Origin: Sergeia podlipaevii | Taxonomy: Eukaryota > Euglenozoa > Kinetoplastea > Trypanosomatida > Trypanosomatidae | DNA length: 64,000 nt | Reading direction: 5' to 3' | NCBI GenBank assembly: GCA_030849805.1 | Contig: JASANZ010002275.1 | Coordinates: forward strand, 124,001 to 188,000 | Shown here: positions 38,101 to 47,272 of the stretch, piece by piece | How positions within the stretch are numbered: the stretch's first letter is position 1 | Layout: the number at the start of each line of letters is the position of its first letter | Notes under the pieces: generated by a model | Databases searched by the model: none | Seen by the model: only the letters and a program-made list of their open reading frames with translations | Told to the model about the DNA's origin: nothing | Program-made: the position numbers and the translations under genes

Positions 38101-40152
38101 CTGGAGCCAACACTGTTTGTGCGTGATGCAAAGACTGGCATACTGCTATTCAATGGGCCGCGACCGCAGATTGCTGTCCACTGCTCTACACGATACAACT
38201 GGAAGAAAGTAGGCGAGGGAGTCGGGCCGAGCAACGCAGGGGGCCCCAGCGGAAGCACTAGCAGTCTTGTCGGTAGTGGAAACGTCCCCGCAAGCAGTGG
38301 CGGCAACAGCGTGATCAACGCAGCCGCCATAGCAGCTTCTGGAAACGGCAAACGGCGGGTCGGAAGTGCTGGGATCGGACGACCGACGTCGGGCACCACA
38401 GCAACCCCCATTCCTCTCGCAGCAGACTCTTCAACCATGACGCGTGTGCATGTGTATGGCTCTGCGATTGAAGAACTGCTTGTATTGGGCCGTCACGCGC
38501 GCGGAGGCGAAACCCGCTTGAGTCGCGAGTTGCTTGAGAATGTTGGCACTTCTACACACGGCAAACTACTCGTGAGCCAACTTGCTATGGAAGTGATCAA
38601 TACGCCAAGCTCCCTTAGCGTCAGCGCATCTGCGAGGAAACGCTCTAGTGCAGGGCGTAGCTCCTTATCAGAGCAACTCACCGCTGCTGACGCAGCAGCG
38701 GCAGCAGCAGCGGCGGCAGCAACAACAGTGCCATCTCGCAAGAACAGTAGCCTTTCTGACACACGTCGGTCACTTGGTAGCTTTGCTGGGTCCAGTGCCC
38801 GCGCAGCAGCAGCGGTCGCAACAGCAGAGTGGCGTCGTGAAACGATATCTGGTAATACTGCCAACCCATCGCGACAGCGGCAGAAGGGTGTTTCTCAAGC
38901 CGCAATTGCAGCGGCAGCGGCAGCGGTTGAACAGTGTGTAAGCGCGGTGCCGCGGCAGCTGGTTGGCCGTGTTACTTTTTTTCAGTCTTTTGGCGTCGGC
39001 GCCTCCCCGTTTCCTCTTCTTGCTGCCGCTGTGGCGGGAGGAGGAGGGGAACCTGGATTGGCCACAGGGTCGGAGACTCAGTCGCCAACGGTTTCACCGA
39101 AGGCAGGAGGCGGAGACAGCAGCAGTGCTAACGAGGGACGTAGCGGCAGTGTTCTTAGCACATCTATGCCTGCCATTTGCTCTACTGCTTCTGCAAAGGA
39201 GAAGAGAGGCACATCACCGTCGCCCTTTTCGCCGTCACCCTCATCCAAGCCCAAGTCAGTCCCGAAGCCGCCGCCCACCGAGGCGCAGTTGACGTGGTGC
39301 ACAGATGCACATGGAAGCTTCAACGCCCTGCCCAACCCTTCTCGGGGCCCGTGGGACCTGCCCCCTGCGGAGGCCGTGGATGGTCGTCCTCTCTCAGAAA
39401 AAGTGCAAGAAGCTTTGGAGACAATGATGACCATCTTTGTGTCTCCACAGCAACATGAGGAGTCAGGGGCGGCTGCGGCGGCAGCTCTCGCGGACGGCAA
39501 TGTCAATGACGATGGCGTCAAAAGTCCCATAAGCCCCAAGGAAGGATCCAGAAAACAGTGGTCTAGCGACGCAGCACAAAGTGACGAAAAGGCGGTTGTT
39601 GCGATGATACCGCTGATGCCGCTGCAGAAGGACAGCAAGGAGAAGGCTAGTTACAAGGCACTCATGCGAATATCAAAGGAACTTCTTGCGGTGATTCACA
39701 ACGCGCTTCGTGTCGCGAATGAGCGCGCCAAGCCACCGCCGGTGCCTAAGGATATTGTCTTGGTAGACCCTGCCCCATCAACCACTACTCTCCCTAGTGT
39801 TCACGGTGCTTCCAGCAGAACCGCCAATAGCCTTCCTTCACCGATTTCTGGGAGTGGTAGTCAGCGTTACACAGGTTCTCTAACGCTTGTTCCGCCCGCT
39901 CCACCTCCCATCGGGATGTCACAGCTGTCAGGCCCGCAAAGCGGCAGCTCTGAAGGTGGACGCGCAAGTGGAAGAGGAAAACGCCCACGTGTTGATCATT
40001 GCAAGGTGGCTCTGGACTATTTGGATGAGTGTTGCAAGTCCCTATCGTTTCAGACTGGTTTAGTGTTGGGGAAAATGAGCTACAACTCTTCGAGTTTACC
40101 CTCAGCACCGAAGGCAGGCCCACAGAAGAATTTTCCTGGATCTCGCCGGTAA
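35173..40152 (+). CDS. Giant protein with three degenerate class III nucleotidyl-cyclase-like domains
   Basis: Predicted 1659 aa. After a coiled-coil N-terminus (residues ~35-220, LSELIFYKHNAQRRIDELEA) there are three regions with the order of an adenylyl/guanylyl cyclase homology domain. Domain 1 (~240-405): VSFVFHFVADVAYP, HHVASCFSMEVFAFQNPIDA, VVRLSWPERC. Domain 2 (~575-745): TVFVCTIDTGDDAMW, YVDVFTYVFREAEQALAF. Domain 3 (~889-1010): LGFLFCDIAGVYAI, GYIAKTNSNTAYVVIFSRPE, ALEAAVEIHHRLLATTWPDE. Active cyclases need two metal-binding Asp, in FxDI and in KxxGDxF. Domain 3 keeps the first (CDI), but the second is replaced (KTNSNTAY). Domains 1 and 2 lack both in register. All three are therefore probably inactive and may serve as nucleotide sensors or scaffolds. 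Residues ~1010-1600 are Ala/Ser/Gly/Pro-rich, with a short helical block near 1490-1520. No membrane span is present, unlike trypanosomatid receptor cyclases. Confidence 0.65.
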   Translation: MQTYKESPAASMDVPRATSSSGVASAAAPAAAPSSSLHGQLSELIFYKHNAQRRIDELEATVAELQAQLNTKLRSKDEDRKGVEDSKDGEATSGGEEISARRPTSAPFGISTTPRHGTSLEDITRWNRELVSTVEKLQQVIVKCQADSRAQVVLLTDELEMLARENERLRGENDCLNQRVAEDVLRERQTNRIEMAVEKAKIASRVRAAGLRRLEYMESTLMEAHDDIYHVQRWDAAVVPQRDVSFVFHFVADVAYPLSGVEEFVMSVYQQILFNTSRVLSGHHVASCFSMEVFAFQNPIDALNFAKESHVQVVRLSWPERCQQVPFFSTITEYGTVLFRGPRIHTCVYSCTPESLVNAVNGRSIFFGAEVRAAVETALELSSVGEIAVNDAWAHLACRQLRMDNDSGEPVIGDVMDVRLSLGKEWDVVGAGGSAAHDRGIIASLIPASLKGRRGISVVQLGPTAKFPSQSVDAEALAVAVIKAMKGLKVEMAEMTGGRKRVIRFVEANERNDKNTNEKYDIAAKLLQLYSLQQDKENVTALYRKCEQTCAVLERAAMEAEDRFELAKRKPLDPSETVFVCTIDTGDDAMWKKIVLSNMSPQEFDVLRNSLRLFIHNCAKEYYGFLMNGNYVDVFTYVFREAEQALAFVSEVYTMVNRTGTKYSYVSQGTGQEVFLFRAGMAGGMMSSIYRNLDSGVLKCTGPVIRLSGTLCDIARFGEILAREDVIKAFYGKTENLSDMQYNIVKQPSQFLSGSDAPSVVHSILPRPFAYRRTQLMESEEKEGQRSRQSYKSEVRSAKAALMVQKRQYAQENVADLLQQQLNRLERAEAGFMAEEDVRVSSPCGRCEQDSLRNPWMLTSQLHLCISPPLRRHTSALAMTTEHDGGPAVKLGFLFCDIAGVYAISRSLPSGLARRVYSHYNYIVQLIVMEWNGYIAKTNSNTAYVVIFSRPELALEAAVEIHHRLLATTWPDELRTLEPTLFVRDAKTGILLFNGPRPQIAVHCSTRYNWKKVGEGVGPSNAGGPSGSTSSLVGSGNVPASSGGNSVINAAAIAASGNGKRRVGSAGIGRPTSGTTATPIPLAADSSTMTRVHVYGSAIEELLVLGRHARGGETRLSRELLENVGTSTHGKLLVSQLAMEVINTPSSLSVSASARKRSSAGRSSLSEQLTAADAAAAAAAAAATTVPSRKNSSLSDTRRSLGSFAGSSARAAAAVATAEWRRETISGNTANPSRQRQKGVSQAAIAAAAAAVEQCVSAVPRQLVGRVTFFQSFGVGASPFPLLAAAVAGGGGEPGLATGSETQSPTVSPKAGGGDSSSANEGRSGSVLSTSMPAICSTASAKEKRGTSPSPFSPSPSSKPKSVPKPPPTEAQLTWCTDAHGSFNALPNPSRGPWDLPPAEAVDGRPLSEKVQEALETMMTIFVSPQQHEESGAAAAAALADGNVNDDGVKSPISPKEGSRKQWSSDAAQSDEKAVVAMIPLMPLQKDSKEKASYKALMRISKELLAVIHNALRVANERAKPPPVPKDIVLVDPAPSTTTLPSVHGASSRTANSLPSPISGSGSQRYTGSLTLVPPAPPPIGMSQLSGPQSGSSEGGRASGRGKRPRVDHCKVALDYLDECCKSLSFQTGLVLGKMSYNSSSLPSAPKAGPQKNFPGSRR

Positions 40153-41272
40153 CAATCGTAACAGCTTTTTTTAAAAGGTTTTTGGAGTACACGTTCTCTC
40201 TTGGGAGTGTTTTGTATGTGGGTATTACTGCCTTTTTTTTTTGCTCGTTTAGTCTGTTAGAGGCTGGCAATGAACAACAAGAAATGGAGTTATCCAGAAT
40301 ATGTTTTGAAGATAGAAAGTCGGAAAAAAAAAGCGACATTTTTTTTTTTTTTGAGGAACGATTTTCTGCTGATTATTATCATTATTATTCTCCAATTTCC
40401 ACTATAGTGGCTACATGTAAAACAATCTTTGTAACTGCAGAGGAAAGGAATGGAAAAAGTTATATTCCACTCCCCCCCCCCCCTTCTCTCTGTTTGTGCC
40501 TGTTGCACTCAATCATTTCATCACTAGTGTATTAAAGTATACATTTGCTTACATACACACATACGCGCGCACACACACAATGTATCTTGAGAATGTTTGA
40601 GCAAAACAAAAAAAAAATACAGTACTGAACCAGATTACAGAAGAAGTAAAGCATTTGTTTCTATTATTTTTGTCTTTTCGATACTTCGAGTGTGTCTTTG
40701 GCTTTGATTGCAGCCAACTGATTAACACTTTTTTCTTCTCCTCTGATCTTTTTCTTTGATATTCGCATGTGTTTTCTCTTCATTTTTCTATTTAAATACT
40801 ATTTTAGTTATACAGTAAAGCGAGTACAACTTTCTATTTAGAAACCTTCTGTCTACTGCGCTGGCCTGAGAGTGTACGTCCGTTGCTTAAATACACATTT
40901 TTTTATTATCTTATTGCATTGGCAAGGAGAAAAGGCGCGCCATCTCTATTTTTGACGTGAACATTACTTGTATAGAATTAAGCAAGAACTACGTAGTTTT
41001 TTTTTTTTTTTTGAGGGGGGGAGGGGGGAATTTCTTCCTTTTTTACTCGTATTGCTATTATTATCATTAGCGTGTGCTATTGGACATTTATATCTGCAAA
41101 TTTGTAGTGGCGGTGGTGACAGTTGCTGCTGTTTGATTTATATACACATATATACAGTTTTCTTCTTTTTCTTTTTTTACATGGTAGCACTGCAAAGCTA
41201 TCCCAAAGTTTAACCAAAGTTGCTTTTTTTCTTTTTGGAGTAGTTATTTTTTTCTTTATACAATAGGGAGAG
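40153..41272 (+). promoter_or_regulatory. 1.1 kb intergenic region
   Basis: T-rich spacer with a poly-C run near 40471-40482, CA-rich patches near 40553-40580, a poly-T tract near 40999-41012, and a pyrimidine tract ending at AG 41239-41240, 33 nt before ATG 41273 (a second AG is at 41265-41266). No gene seen. Confidence 0.55.
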
Positions 41273-43789
41273 ATGAGCAGTGAATATGTTGTGGAAAGTA
41301 GTGGCAGCTCTGAAGGGCAGATAGCGGCACTCGAATCTTCGTCACGCGCGACGCGTATCGCCGAGGAGAGCCATATAGAGGTCACTGACGCGACAATTGA
41401 AGCAAATAATGCGGCTGCTGACTTGGTTGTACCAAAATGGTCCACTCAGCATCCTTCTCCTCTTTTACAGCTCTCCCCTAGTGCCAGTGCAACGTCACTA
41501 CACCAGACCTCCACCTCACTCGCACAACCTCACTATCCACAGCACAGTCCAGCCAATTCGAGGATGAGTGCCTCACCAAGTGACTATGTTGTAAGTGAGT
41601 ACCATCAGGACTCGGGCACGATTGACCACCACTACGCTGGTGGTGGCATTTTTGCTTTGTGCTTTCGATGGATAGCATACCTGGCCCAGTGCGTGCTCTT
41701 TCTCCTTACGTTTGGGGCTTTTGGGAGTCTTCTTCCACCTTCCTCACGCAGACATAGGCGTCTTTCTGGCGGTGAGCACCGCATGAATAGCAACAGTGAC
41801 TTCTATGAAAATGATCAGGATCTTTCCACTAATAACGCTGCGCGGAGGCTGCGTACGTTCATCAAGAAGGGAGTGCGCCTTGCCAAAGGCAATCTCCACA
41901 TCGAAACCGAGTTAGATCTGGAGAGCGACGCCGGTGAGGATAGCTTTGCTGTGTCTCCTCAGAAGGACAGTGACAAGACTCTTGCACTCGAGCGACAGGC
42001 GCGGCGTGAAATGGCCAACATCCATATCCGCAACGTACTCAGGGGCGTGCCAACAGAGCAGCAGAGAGCCACTTTCAAGGTGCAGGCATGCACTTGGAAC
42101 GTGAACCAACGGGCGCCGCCACTGTATAGCAGTCCCTTTCTCACTTGGCTACTCGGGGAGAAGTTGACAAAAATGGTCATCGCGTACCAAGAAAGTAACG
42201 AAGATGTTCTGCCGTCTGGCACCTCAACCTCAACCGTAAGTGGCAACATCCCGTTGTGCACAAGTACATCAACGATCTCGCCGTCAAGGCCCGGTCCAAA
42301 GGAACCGATACCACCTAAGTTGCAAGAGATTGTTGAAAAAATGCCTGACATGCTTATCATCAGTCTCCAGGAAGTTGACATGGGTGGGGTGGCGCTGGTA
42401 AAGGAGCAAACGGACTGTAGTGCTGACTGGAGTAACGCCATCACAGAAGCCTTACTCTTTGCCTCTGGGAAGCAGCTGTACTACCGCCGAGTGCAGGTAG
42501 TTCAACTGGTGGGCCTCATGCTGATCGTTCTTGCGCAAGAAAAACATGTGGACTTTATTGCCCACGTGCGGCTCTCGCTGACCCGAACAGGACCCATGCG
42601 CGTGTTGGGCAACAAGGGATCTGTGGGCATGCGTGCTACCATTTACGGCAAGCGCTTTCTCTTTGTTTCCGCCCACTTTGTGGCACACAAGTATAACAAG
42701 AATCGTCGCATGCTCAATTATCATGACGCCTTGAGTAACCTGTGCTTTCAACTTCCCCGTGACGCGGATGATGAGGTGGAAGTGTTACACACCTTCGCCA
42801 ACGCCCTCACGCGCCAGAACGCGTGCATCCACAATTCCTTCTGTCCAGATAACCGCGGATGGTGGCGACTGATGCACGCGTTGACGGATCGTGTATCGAT
42901 CAATCTAGAGAGTCGCATTTTGGACCAGCATGACTACGTCTTCTTCCTGGGTGATCTCAACTCCCGCCTTCACTGCCCCGCCGACACTGATGTACGGGCT
43001 CTTGTCGCAATGGGCAGCTATGATGAACTGCTGTGCAGCGATGAACTCCGCAACGGAATGGCCCGCGGTGTTCATTTTGACGGTTTTCAGGAAGCATCCA
43101 TTTTGTTCCCACCAACTTACAAGTTCAACGATGGTACAGATGTGTATGACACGAGCCGCAAACGGCGCGATCCCGCGTGGTGTGATCGCATCTTGTTTCG
43201 TCTACTTGACAGCAGCAGCAACACCACTGCATCTCCGCGGGACGTGAAGGTGGTGGAGACACCTTTAGTGCGCCAAATGTCCTTTTCCTCACCGGGTATA
43301 GGTTCCGAATCCTTTATCGAGTGGGTTTCACTGACAAGTTTCACAGACGAAGCCATGGCAGAGGCAATGGCGGCTGATACGCACCCTACCAGTTCTGGAG
43401 AAGACGACGACGACACGGTCTTCACGCCTGGCGTGTCCATGTGTAGGTCTTCCTCCAAGATTATGGGACGCTCGTGTGCTTCTGCAGCAGCATCTTGGAG
43501 CACCTCACCTGGTAACACCTTCGATAATTCTCTTTCCACAAGTATGCCGGTCTTCATCTCACCTCGTAAGCCTTCGGACTTGAGGTATGTGCGCGTTCGC
43601 TTCCCCACTGTAGCAAATCACGTCGATGTTCTCGAGTACTACGACGTGCGAAACATGAAGCAATCTGATCATCGCCCCGTCTCATCTTGCTTTGAGGTCG
43701 ATGTGCTGGCACTAGACTCGGCACTTGTGCAGAACATTATTGAGGAAGTGGAGAATATCATGAAGGAGGACTTGATGGCACTGGATTGA
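41273..43789 (+). CDS. Inositol polyphosphate 5-phosphatase
   Basis: Predicted 838 aa. The catalytic domain (residues ~268-815) carries the 5-phosphatase motifs in order: ACTWNVNQR (N276), LIISLQEVDM with metal-binding E367, LGNKGSVGMR and FLFVSAHFVAH, FFLGDLNSRL (D561, N563), FPPTYKFNDGTDVYD, RRDPAWCDRILF (D633) and SDHRPVSS (D799, H800). Members remove the 5-phosphate from PI(4,5)P2, PI(3,4,5)P3 or soluble inositol phosphates with Mg2+. Two insertions are seen: a Ser/Thr/Pro-rich loop at ~315-350 and a longer one at ~665-770 between the DRILF and SDHRPV motifs. Near residues 125-155 a hydrophobic stretch (FALCFRWIAYLAQCVLFLL) may be a membrane anchor or reentrant helix, suggesting action at a membrane. 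No Sac1, SH2 or PH domain is apparent, so this is a stand-alone enzyme. Confidence 0.93.
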   Translation: MSSEYVVESSGSSEGQIAALESSSRATRIAEESHIEVTDATIEANNAAADLVVPKWSTQHPSPLLQLSPSASATSLHQTSTSLAQPHYPQHSPANSRMSASPSDYVVSEYHQDSGTIDHHYAGGGIFALCFRWIAYLAQCVLFLLTFGAFGSLLPPSSRRHRRLSGGEHRMNSNSDFYENDQDLSTNNAARRLRTFIKKGVRLAKGNLHIETELDLESDAGEDSFAVSPQKDSDKTLALERQARREMANIHIRNVLRGVPTEQQRATFKVQACTWNVNQRAPPLYSSPFLTWLLGEKLTKMVIAYQESNEDVLPSGTSTSTVSGNIPLCTSTSTISPSRPGPKEPIPPKLQEIVEKMPDMLIISLQEVDMGGVALVKEQTDCSADWSNAITEALLFASGKQLYYRRVQVVQLVGLMLIVLAQEKHVDFIAHVRLSLTRTGPMRVLGNKGSVGMRATIYGKRFLFVSAHFVAHKYNKNRRMLNYHDALSNLCFQLPRDADDEVEVLHTFANALTRQNACIHNSFCPDNRGWWRLMHALTDRVSINLESRILDQHDYVFFLGDLNSRLHCPADTDVRALVAMGSYDELLCSDELRNGMARGVHFDGFQEASILFPPTYKFNDGTDVYDTSRKRRDPAWCDRILFRLLDSSSNTTASPRDVKVVETPLVRQMSFSSPGIGSESFIEWVSLTSFTDEAMAEAMAADTHPTSSGEDDDDTVFTPGVSMCRSSSKIMGRSCASAAASWSTSPGNTFDNSLSTSMPVFISPRKPSDLRYVRVRFPTVANHVDVLEYYDVRNMKQSDHRPVSSCFEVDVLALDSALVQNIIEEVENIMKEDLMALD

Positions 43790-44544
43790 GATCAGCATTA
43801 TTAACACTAGCAATTTCAGAGAGAAAGAAAAATAGGAAGCGAAGTAGCACCTAAAGTTCACTCTCTGGGAAACAAGATATTGGGCGTAAACCCTTTTTTT
43901 TCGATACTTGTGTAAGTTGTTTTATTTATTTTTTTTCGTCTTTGTGCCGTTGTTTTCTTGTTCTCACCATAAGTTGCAAATAGCGGGCAGGAACGTGTGT
44001 AGGCGTGTATATATATATATATCAGTCACCAAGTCCTCTATTTTATACATATATACATGTTGTTGCAATTATATACTCTTTTTTTCCTATATGTGTTATA
44101 TATGTACTCTCTTTGAAAAGTAAAATGCGAATACTGTAGAATTTCTTTCTTCCTTCTCTTTCTGTTTCTAGCCTCAAGGCTGTAGTGTTCTGCAAGGGAA
44201 CTATTGTTCTTCAATCTTAATGTTAAAATTCAAATGCAATACTGCGTTTTATGTTCAACAGTATTTTTTCTTTCTTTTTCTTTTTGTGAGCTAAGGGAGA
44301 AACCTTTTCTCCCCTTTTCCCCTTCTGCATTGCTGTTTATCGGATATTCTTTGAATATAGTTTCTTGATCGCCATCGCCTTCTCTTTTTGCATTATATAT
44401 TTTTCTTTTATTCTTCCCATGCTTTCAACCATGCAATTTAGGAGTGTATTTGTGCTTTTGCTTGTTTGTTTGAAGTCTGTAGGACGGAAAGATTAAAAAA
44501 TTAAAACGAAAGAAGGAGGAGAAGAAAGTACGTCGAACGTGGCA
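43790..44544 (+). promoter_or_regulatory. Intergenic region with acceptor at 44440
   Basis: T-rich spacer with TA repeats near 44010-44024 and a long pyrimidine tract (about 44380-44430) followed by AG 44440-44441. The ~100 nt after it are purine-rich and contain no ATG before 44545. Confidence 0.6.
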
Positions 44545-46491
44545 ATGGACAGCTCTTTGGCATCTGGTGGTGCGCGTCTCAACGCGCTTTTTGGCTCTTC
44601 TTCGGGCTCCTCAGCCAGAAGAAGCCGGAACCCAAGCATCAGCGGACGCGGGGCCAACCCCCTTGCCAACACTGCTTCTGGCAAGCGGCGCTCCTTCACT
44701 GGGTCACTGCAGCAGACACCTCAAGGAGAATATTTGAAGTATTCTGGTAACCGCTCTGACGTGTGCAGTAGCGCGAGGACAAACGTTCCACCCAATACTT
44801 TTTACAATCCAACCAACTCACCGTCGTCTTCGTCTTCGAGTTCTTCATGTAGCTCCCCTGTCAAGGTAGCGGTATCATTTCCAGCAGCGGTGGCAGCCGC
44901 AACAACGCAGTATTCGTCGGCGGTATTGACTGTAAATGAAGCACGTGCTGACGATGTCAACAGTCCCTCCCATCGGCCCATCAGTGGTCAACCGAATACC
45001 CTTGCGACTCTAGAAGCACGACTTGCAGCTTGCACGGCCAAGGATGCGGCAAAGCAGCGGGCAACAACATACCACCTTCATTGCGGAAGTGACCCGCGCA
45101 GCCATGCCACTACCTTGATGACTGCCGAAGAGCATCAAATCAAGAAGAGACACGTTCTTCAGCGTGATCCTCACGAACTCTACCGCACCCTCGCGCGCAT
45201 TCAGGAATCATGCGGCTATGGCCTCGATGAAGAAGAGGAGCTCGCGAAGATGACGAGCCTGAGCAAGGCCGCGTATATCACTCCACCATGGCTGCAGGAC
45301 GAAGAAGAGAAGCAGCGGCGAAGTGAAAAGAGAGGGATCGGTCACGGCTTATCTGCGCACGTCGAGAAAGAGAGTAGCAACAGCGGGAAGAGCCTAAATC
45401 ATCTTGCTGCAGACGCCCTTTTGAGCGTGCTGGAGTTCTGCGATATCCGTTCACTCGGACACCTTGCGCACGTGAATGCGCGATTTTATGTTCTTACGAA
45501 GTGCGGTAGTATTTGGGCTCTTCAAGCAGAGATGCGTGGCATGACGGTTCATCATGCCTCGACAGCGAAGGAGGAGCTGAAGCATGCGATGGAAGATCGC
45601 GCACACACAAACGGGAACGAGCTGCGCTCCTGGGAAGGAGAATACAACCGCATCTCCAAGCGCATGTCAGAACGAGCGGCTAAGAACTACACGGATGACA
45701 TTGATGTAGACCAGACTCTTGCGGCGCACAACCCGCATGCCATCCTTACCGGAGACTTTTCAACAGAGGGGAAGGCTAAGGAAAACGAGGCGGCCATTCA
45801 AAAGATGCAAGCGGAGGTGGTAAAGCTAGACCGCACTCGTGCAGACATTGTGGCTCAGATGGAGCGCAACGCGGAGCTTATAGAGGCGCAGCGGAAGCAA
45901 CTTCATATGCTGGAATCTATCCTTCGCGGCACATGGAAGCCGGACCAAGGAAAAGAGAAGAACGAAATAGCGACAACAAAAATAACAAACGCGCCGGGTG
46001 GGGAAAATGGTTCATTTCTCGCCTCGCTACCACTCCGCTCAGAGGAGGATTTAGAAAAATTCGAGCGTCGCATTGTTCGCTTAGTCTTGCGCGGCCGCAA
46101 CACCACCGCCGCCACCACTGCGCAATCGCCTGGTGAGCTTCCTGTTGTGCTGCGTCGTGGTATCACTGACTTTGGCACGCTTGAGGTCCTCTGCGGTGCT
46201 CCGCTGCTTTCACCCGTGGGCCCTGAAAGCTCTATCAGTGGTGGTGGCGCTGCAGCGGCCTCTGCTCTTGGCGGCATGAATGAGGTGAAGAAACGTTGGG
46301 CAGCCTTTAAGCGGTTTTTCCCCTTGGGGGAAGACTACTACACAGTAAGGAGCATTCTGCATAGTTTAGCGAATACTGGCAGTGAACGGGCAATTGCCAA
46401 GAAGATGGAGCCTCTGCTGCAGCGTATCCTTATGATAGTGGCGAGGATAGATGCAATGAAAGACCACGAGGTCCTTGACGTAGTAATGTAA
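44545..46491 (+). CDS. F-box-like protein
   Basis: Predicted 648 aa. ATG 44545 is the first ATG after the acceptor at 44441; the two codons before it are non-ATG. An F-box-like motif lies at about residues 283-330: LNHLAADALLSVLEFCDIRS, LGHLAHVNARFYVL, then IWALQAEMRG. It follows the usual pattern of Leu-x-x-Leu, a hydrophobic helix, Leu-x-x-Leu/Val-x-x-x-aromatic, and a Trp. F-box proteins bridge substrates to SKP1-cullin ubiquitin ligases. Upstream, residues 1-130 are Ser-rich and low complexity; 155-260 is charged and helical. After the F-box comes a coiled coil (about 415-465, AAIQKMQAEVVKLDRTRADI) and a C-terminal helical domain (about 575-645, KRWAAFKRFFPLGEDYYTVR) that could be the substrate-binding part. 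No WD or LRR repeats are visible, so the substrate class is unknown. Confidence 0.6.
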   Translation: MDSSLASGGARLNALFGSSSGSSARRSRNPSISGRGANPLANTASGKRRSFTGSLQQTPQGEYLKYSGNRSDVCSSARTNVPPNTFYNPTNSPSSSSSSSSCSSPVKVAVSFPAAVAAATTQYSSAVLTVNEARADDVNSPSHRPISGQPNTLATLEARLAACTAKDAAKQRATTYHLHCGSDPRSHATTLMTAEEHQIKKRHVLQRDPHELYRTLARIQESCGYGLDEEEELAKMTSLSKAAYITPPWLQDEEEKQRRSEKRGIGHGLSAHVEKESSNSGKSLNHLAADALLSVLEFCDIRSLGHLAHVNARFYVLTKCGSIWALQAEMRGMTVHHASTAKEELKHAMEDRAHTNGNELRSWEGEYNRISKRMSERAAKNYTDDIDVDQTLAAHNPHAILTGDFSTEGKAKENEAAIQKMQAEVVKLDRTRADIVAQMERNAELIEAQRKQLHMLESILRGTWKPDQGKEKNEIATTKITNAPGGENGSFLASLPLRSEEDLEKFERRIVRLVLRGRNTTAATTAQSPGELPVVLRRGITDFGTLEVLCGAPLLSPVGPESSISGGGAAAASALGGMNEVKKRWAAFKRFFPLGEDYYTVRSILHSLANTGSERAIAKKMEPLLQRILMIVARIDAMKDHEVLDVVM

Positions 46492-47272
46492 AAAAAAAAA
46501 AAGCACAGACGTGTGCACATATATATATGAGTGCGTGTGTGTGTTTATTTAACATACGCATTTTTGCTTTCTCTCTTTTTTTTTGTTCCTCATGTCAGAG
46601 CGCTTCTCTCCACTTTATATATGTTTATACTACTTTTATTGCTAGTGCTGCTGGGTCTTTCTCTTTCTAGGAGGGAGGGAGGGGGGACAATCAGAAAAGA
46701 AGAGATGCCCCTGTGCGTGTATTACCAAGTGGTAATGTTCCTGGTATGTTTTATACCTATATTGTGTGATATACAAAACCAAATAGCCTACATGTGTGCG
46801 TATGTGTGTGTGTGGGGGGGGGGGGGTTGCGAATACCTTTGCACGTAGTTATTTTTCCTTTAATTTTTACCTCTTAGAAAAGAGGATCAAATGGCTCTCT
46901 TTCATTGCAATCACTATAACTGTTATCCACGGCTTTCTATACCTTGACTACCTTCTTCTTCTTCTCTACATTTTTTATTTGTGGTTGTATTCTCTTTCTG
47001 TAAAATTGATAAGTGCTGCTTTGATTTGCAAAGTGACACTTTTTTTTTTTTTGCTTTGATAGCCTAGCATCGCTTATAGTAAATATTCTCATTCAATTAT
47101 AACATTGCAAAGCAAGTTTTGCATACATTTTTATCATCTAATTTATTATTTTTGCTGGTTCTTTGAACAACGCGTCGTTGGACTTTCTATTTTGTAGCAA
47201 ACACAATCAGGACATCCATTCTTCAAAGACTTTTCGTGAGAAAAAAAGAATAGTACAAGATAAAATAACTCA
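46492..47272 (+). promoter_or_regulatory. Intergenic region with poly-G run and acceptor at 47196
   Basis: Contains a poly-A run just after the stop codon, TA/TG repeats, a run of about 13 G residues near 46814-46826, T-rich tracts, and AG 47196-47197. ATG 47273 is the first ATG after it. Frames of 87 and 105 codons in this spacer cross homopolymers and look non-coding. Confidence 0.55.

Noticed and set aside
35173..40152. Active adenylyl cyclase
   Set aside because: None of the three domains shows both metal-binding Asp in register, and the receptor-type membrane span is absent.
46531..47059. Overlapping 87- and 105-codon frames after the F-box gene
   Set aside because: They are made of Leu/Phe/Gly runs from T- and G-homopolymers; no start context.
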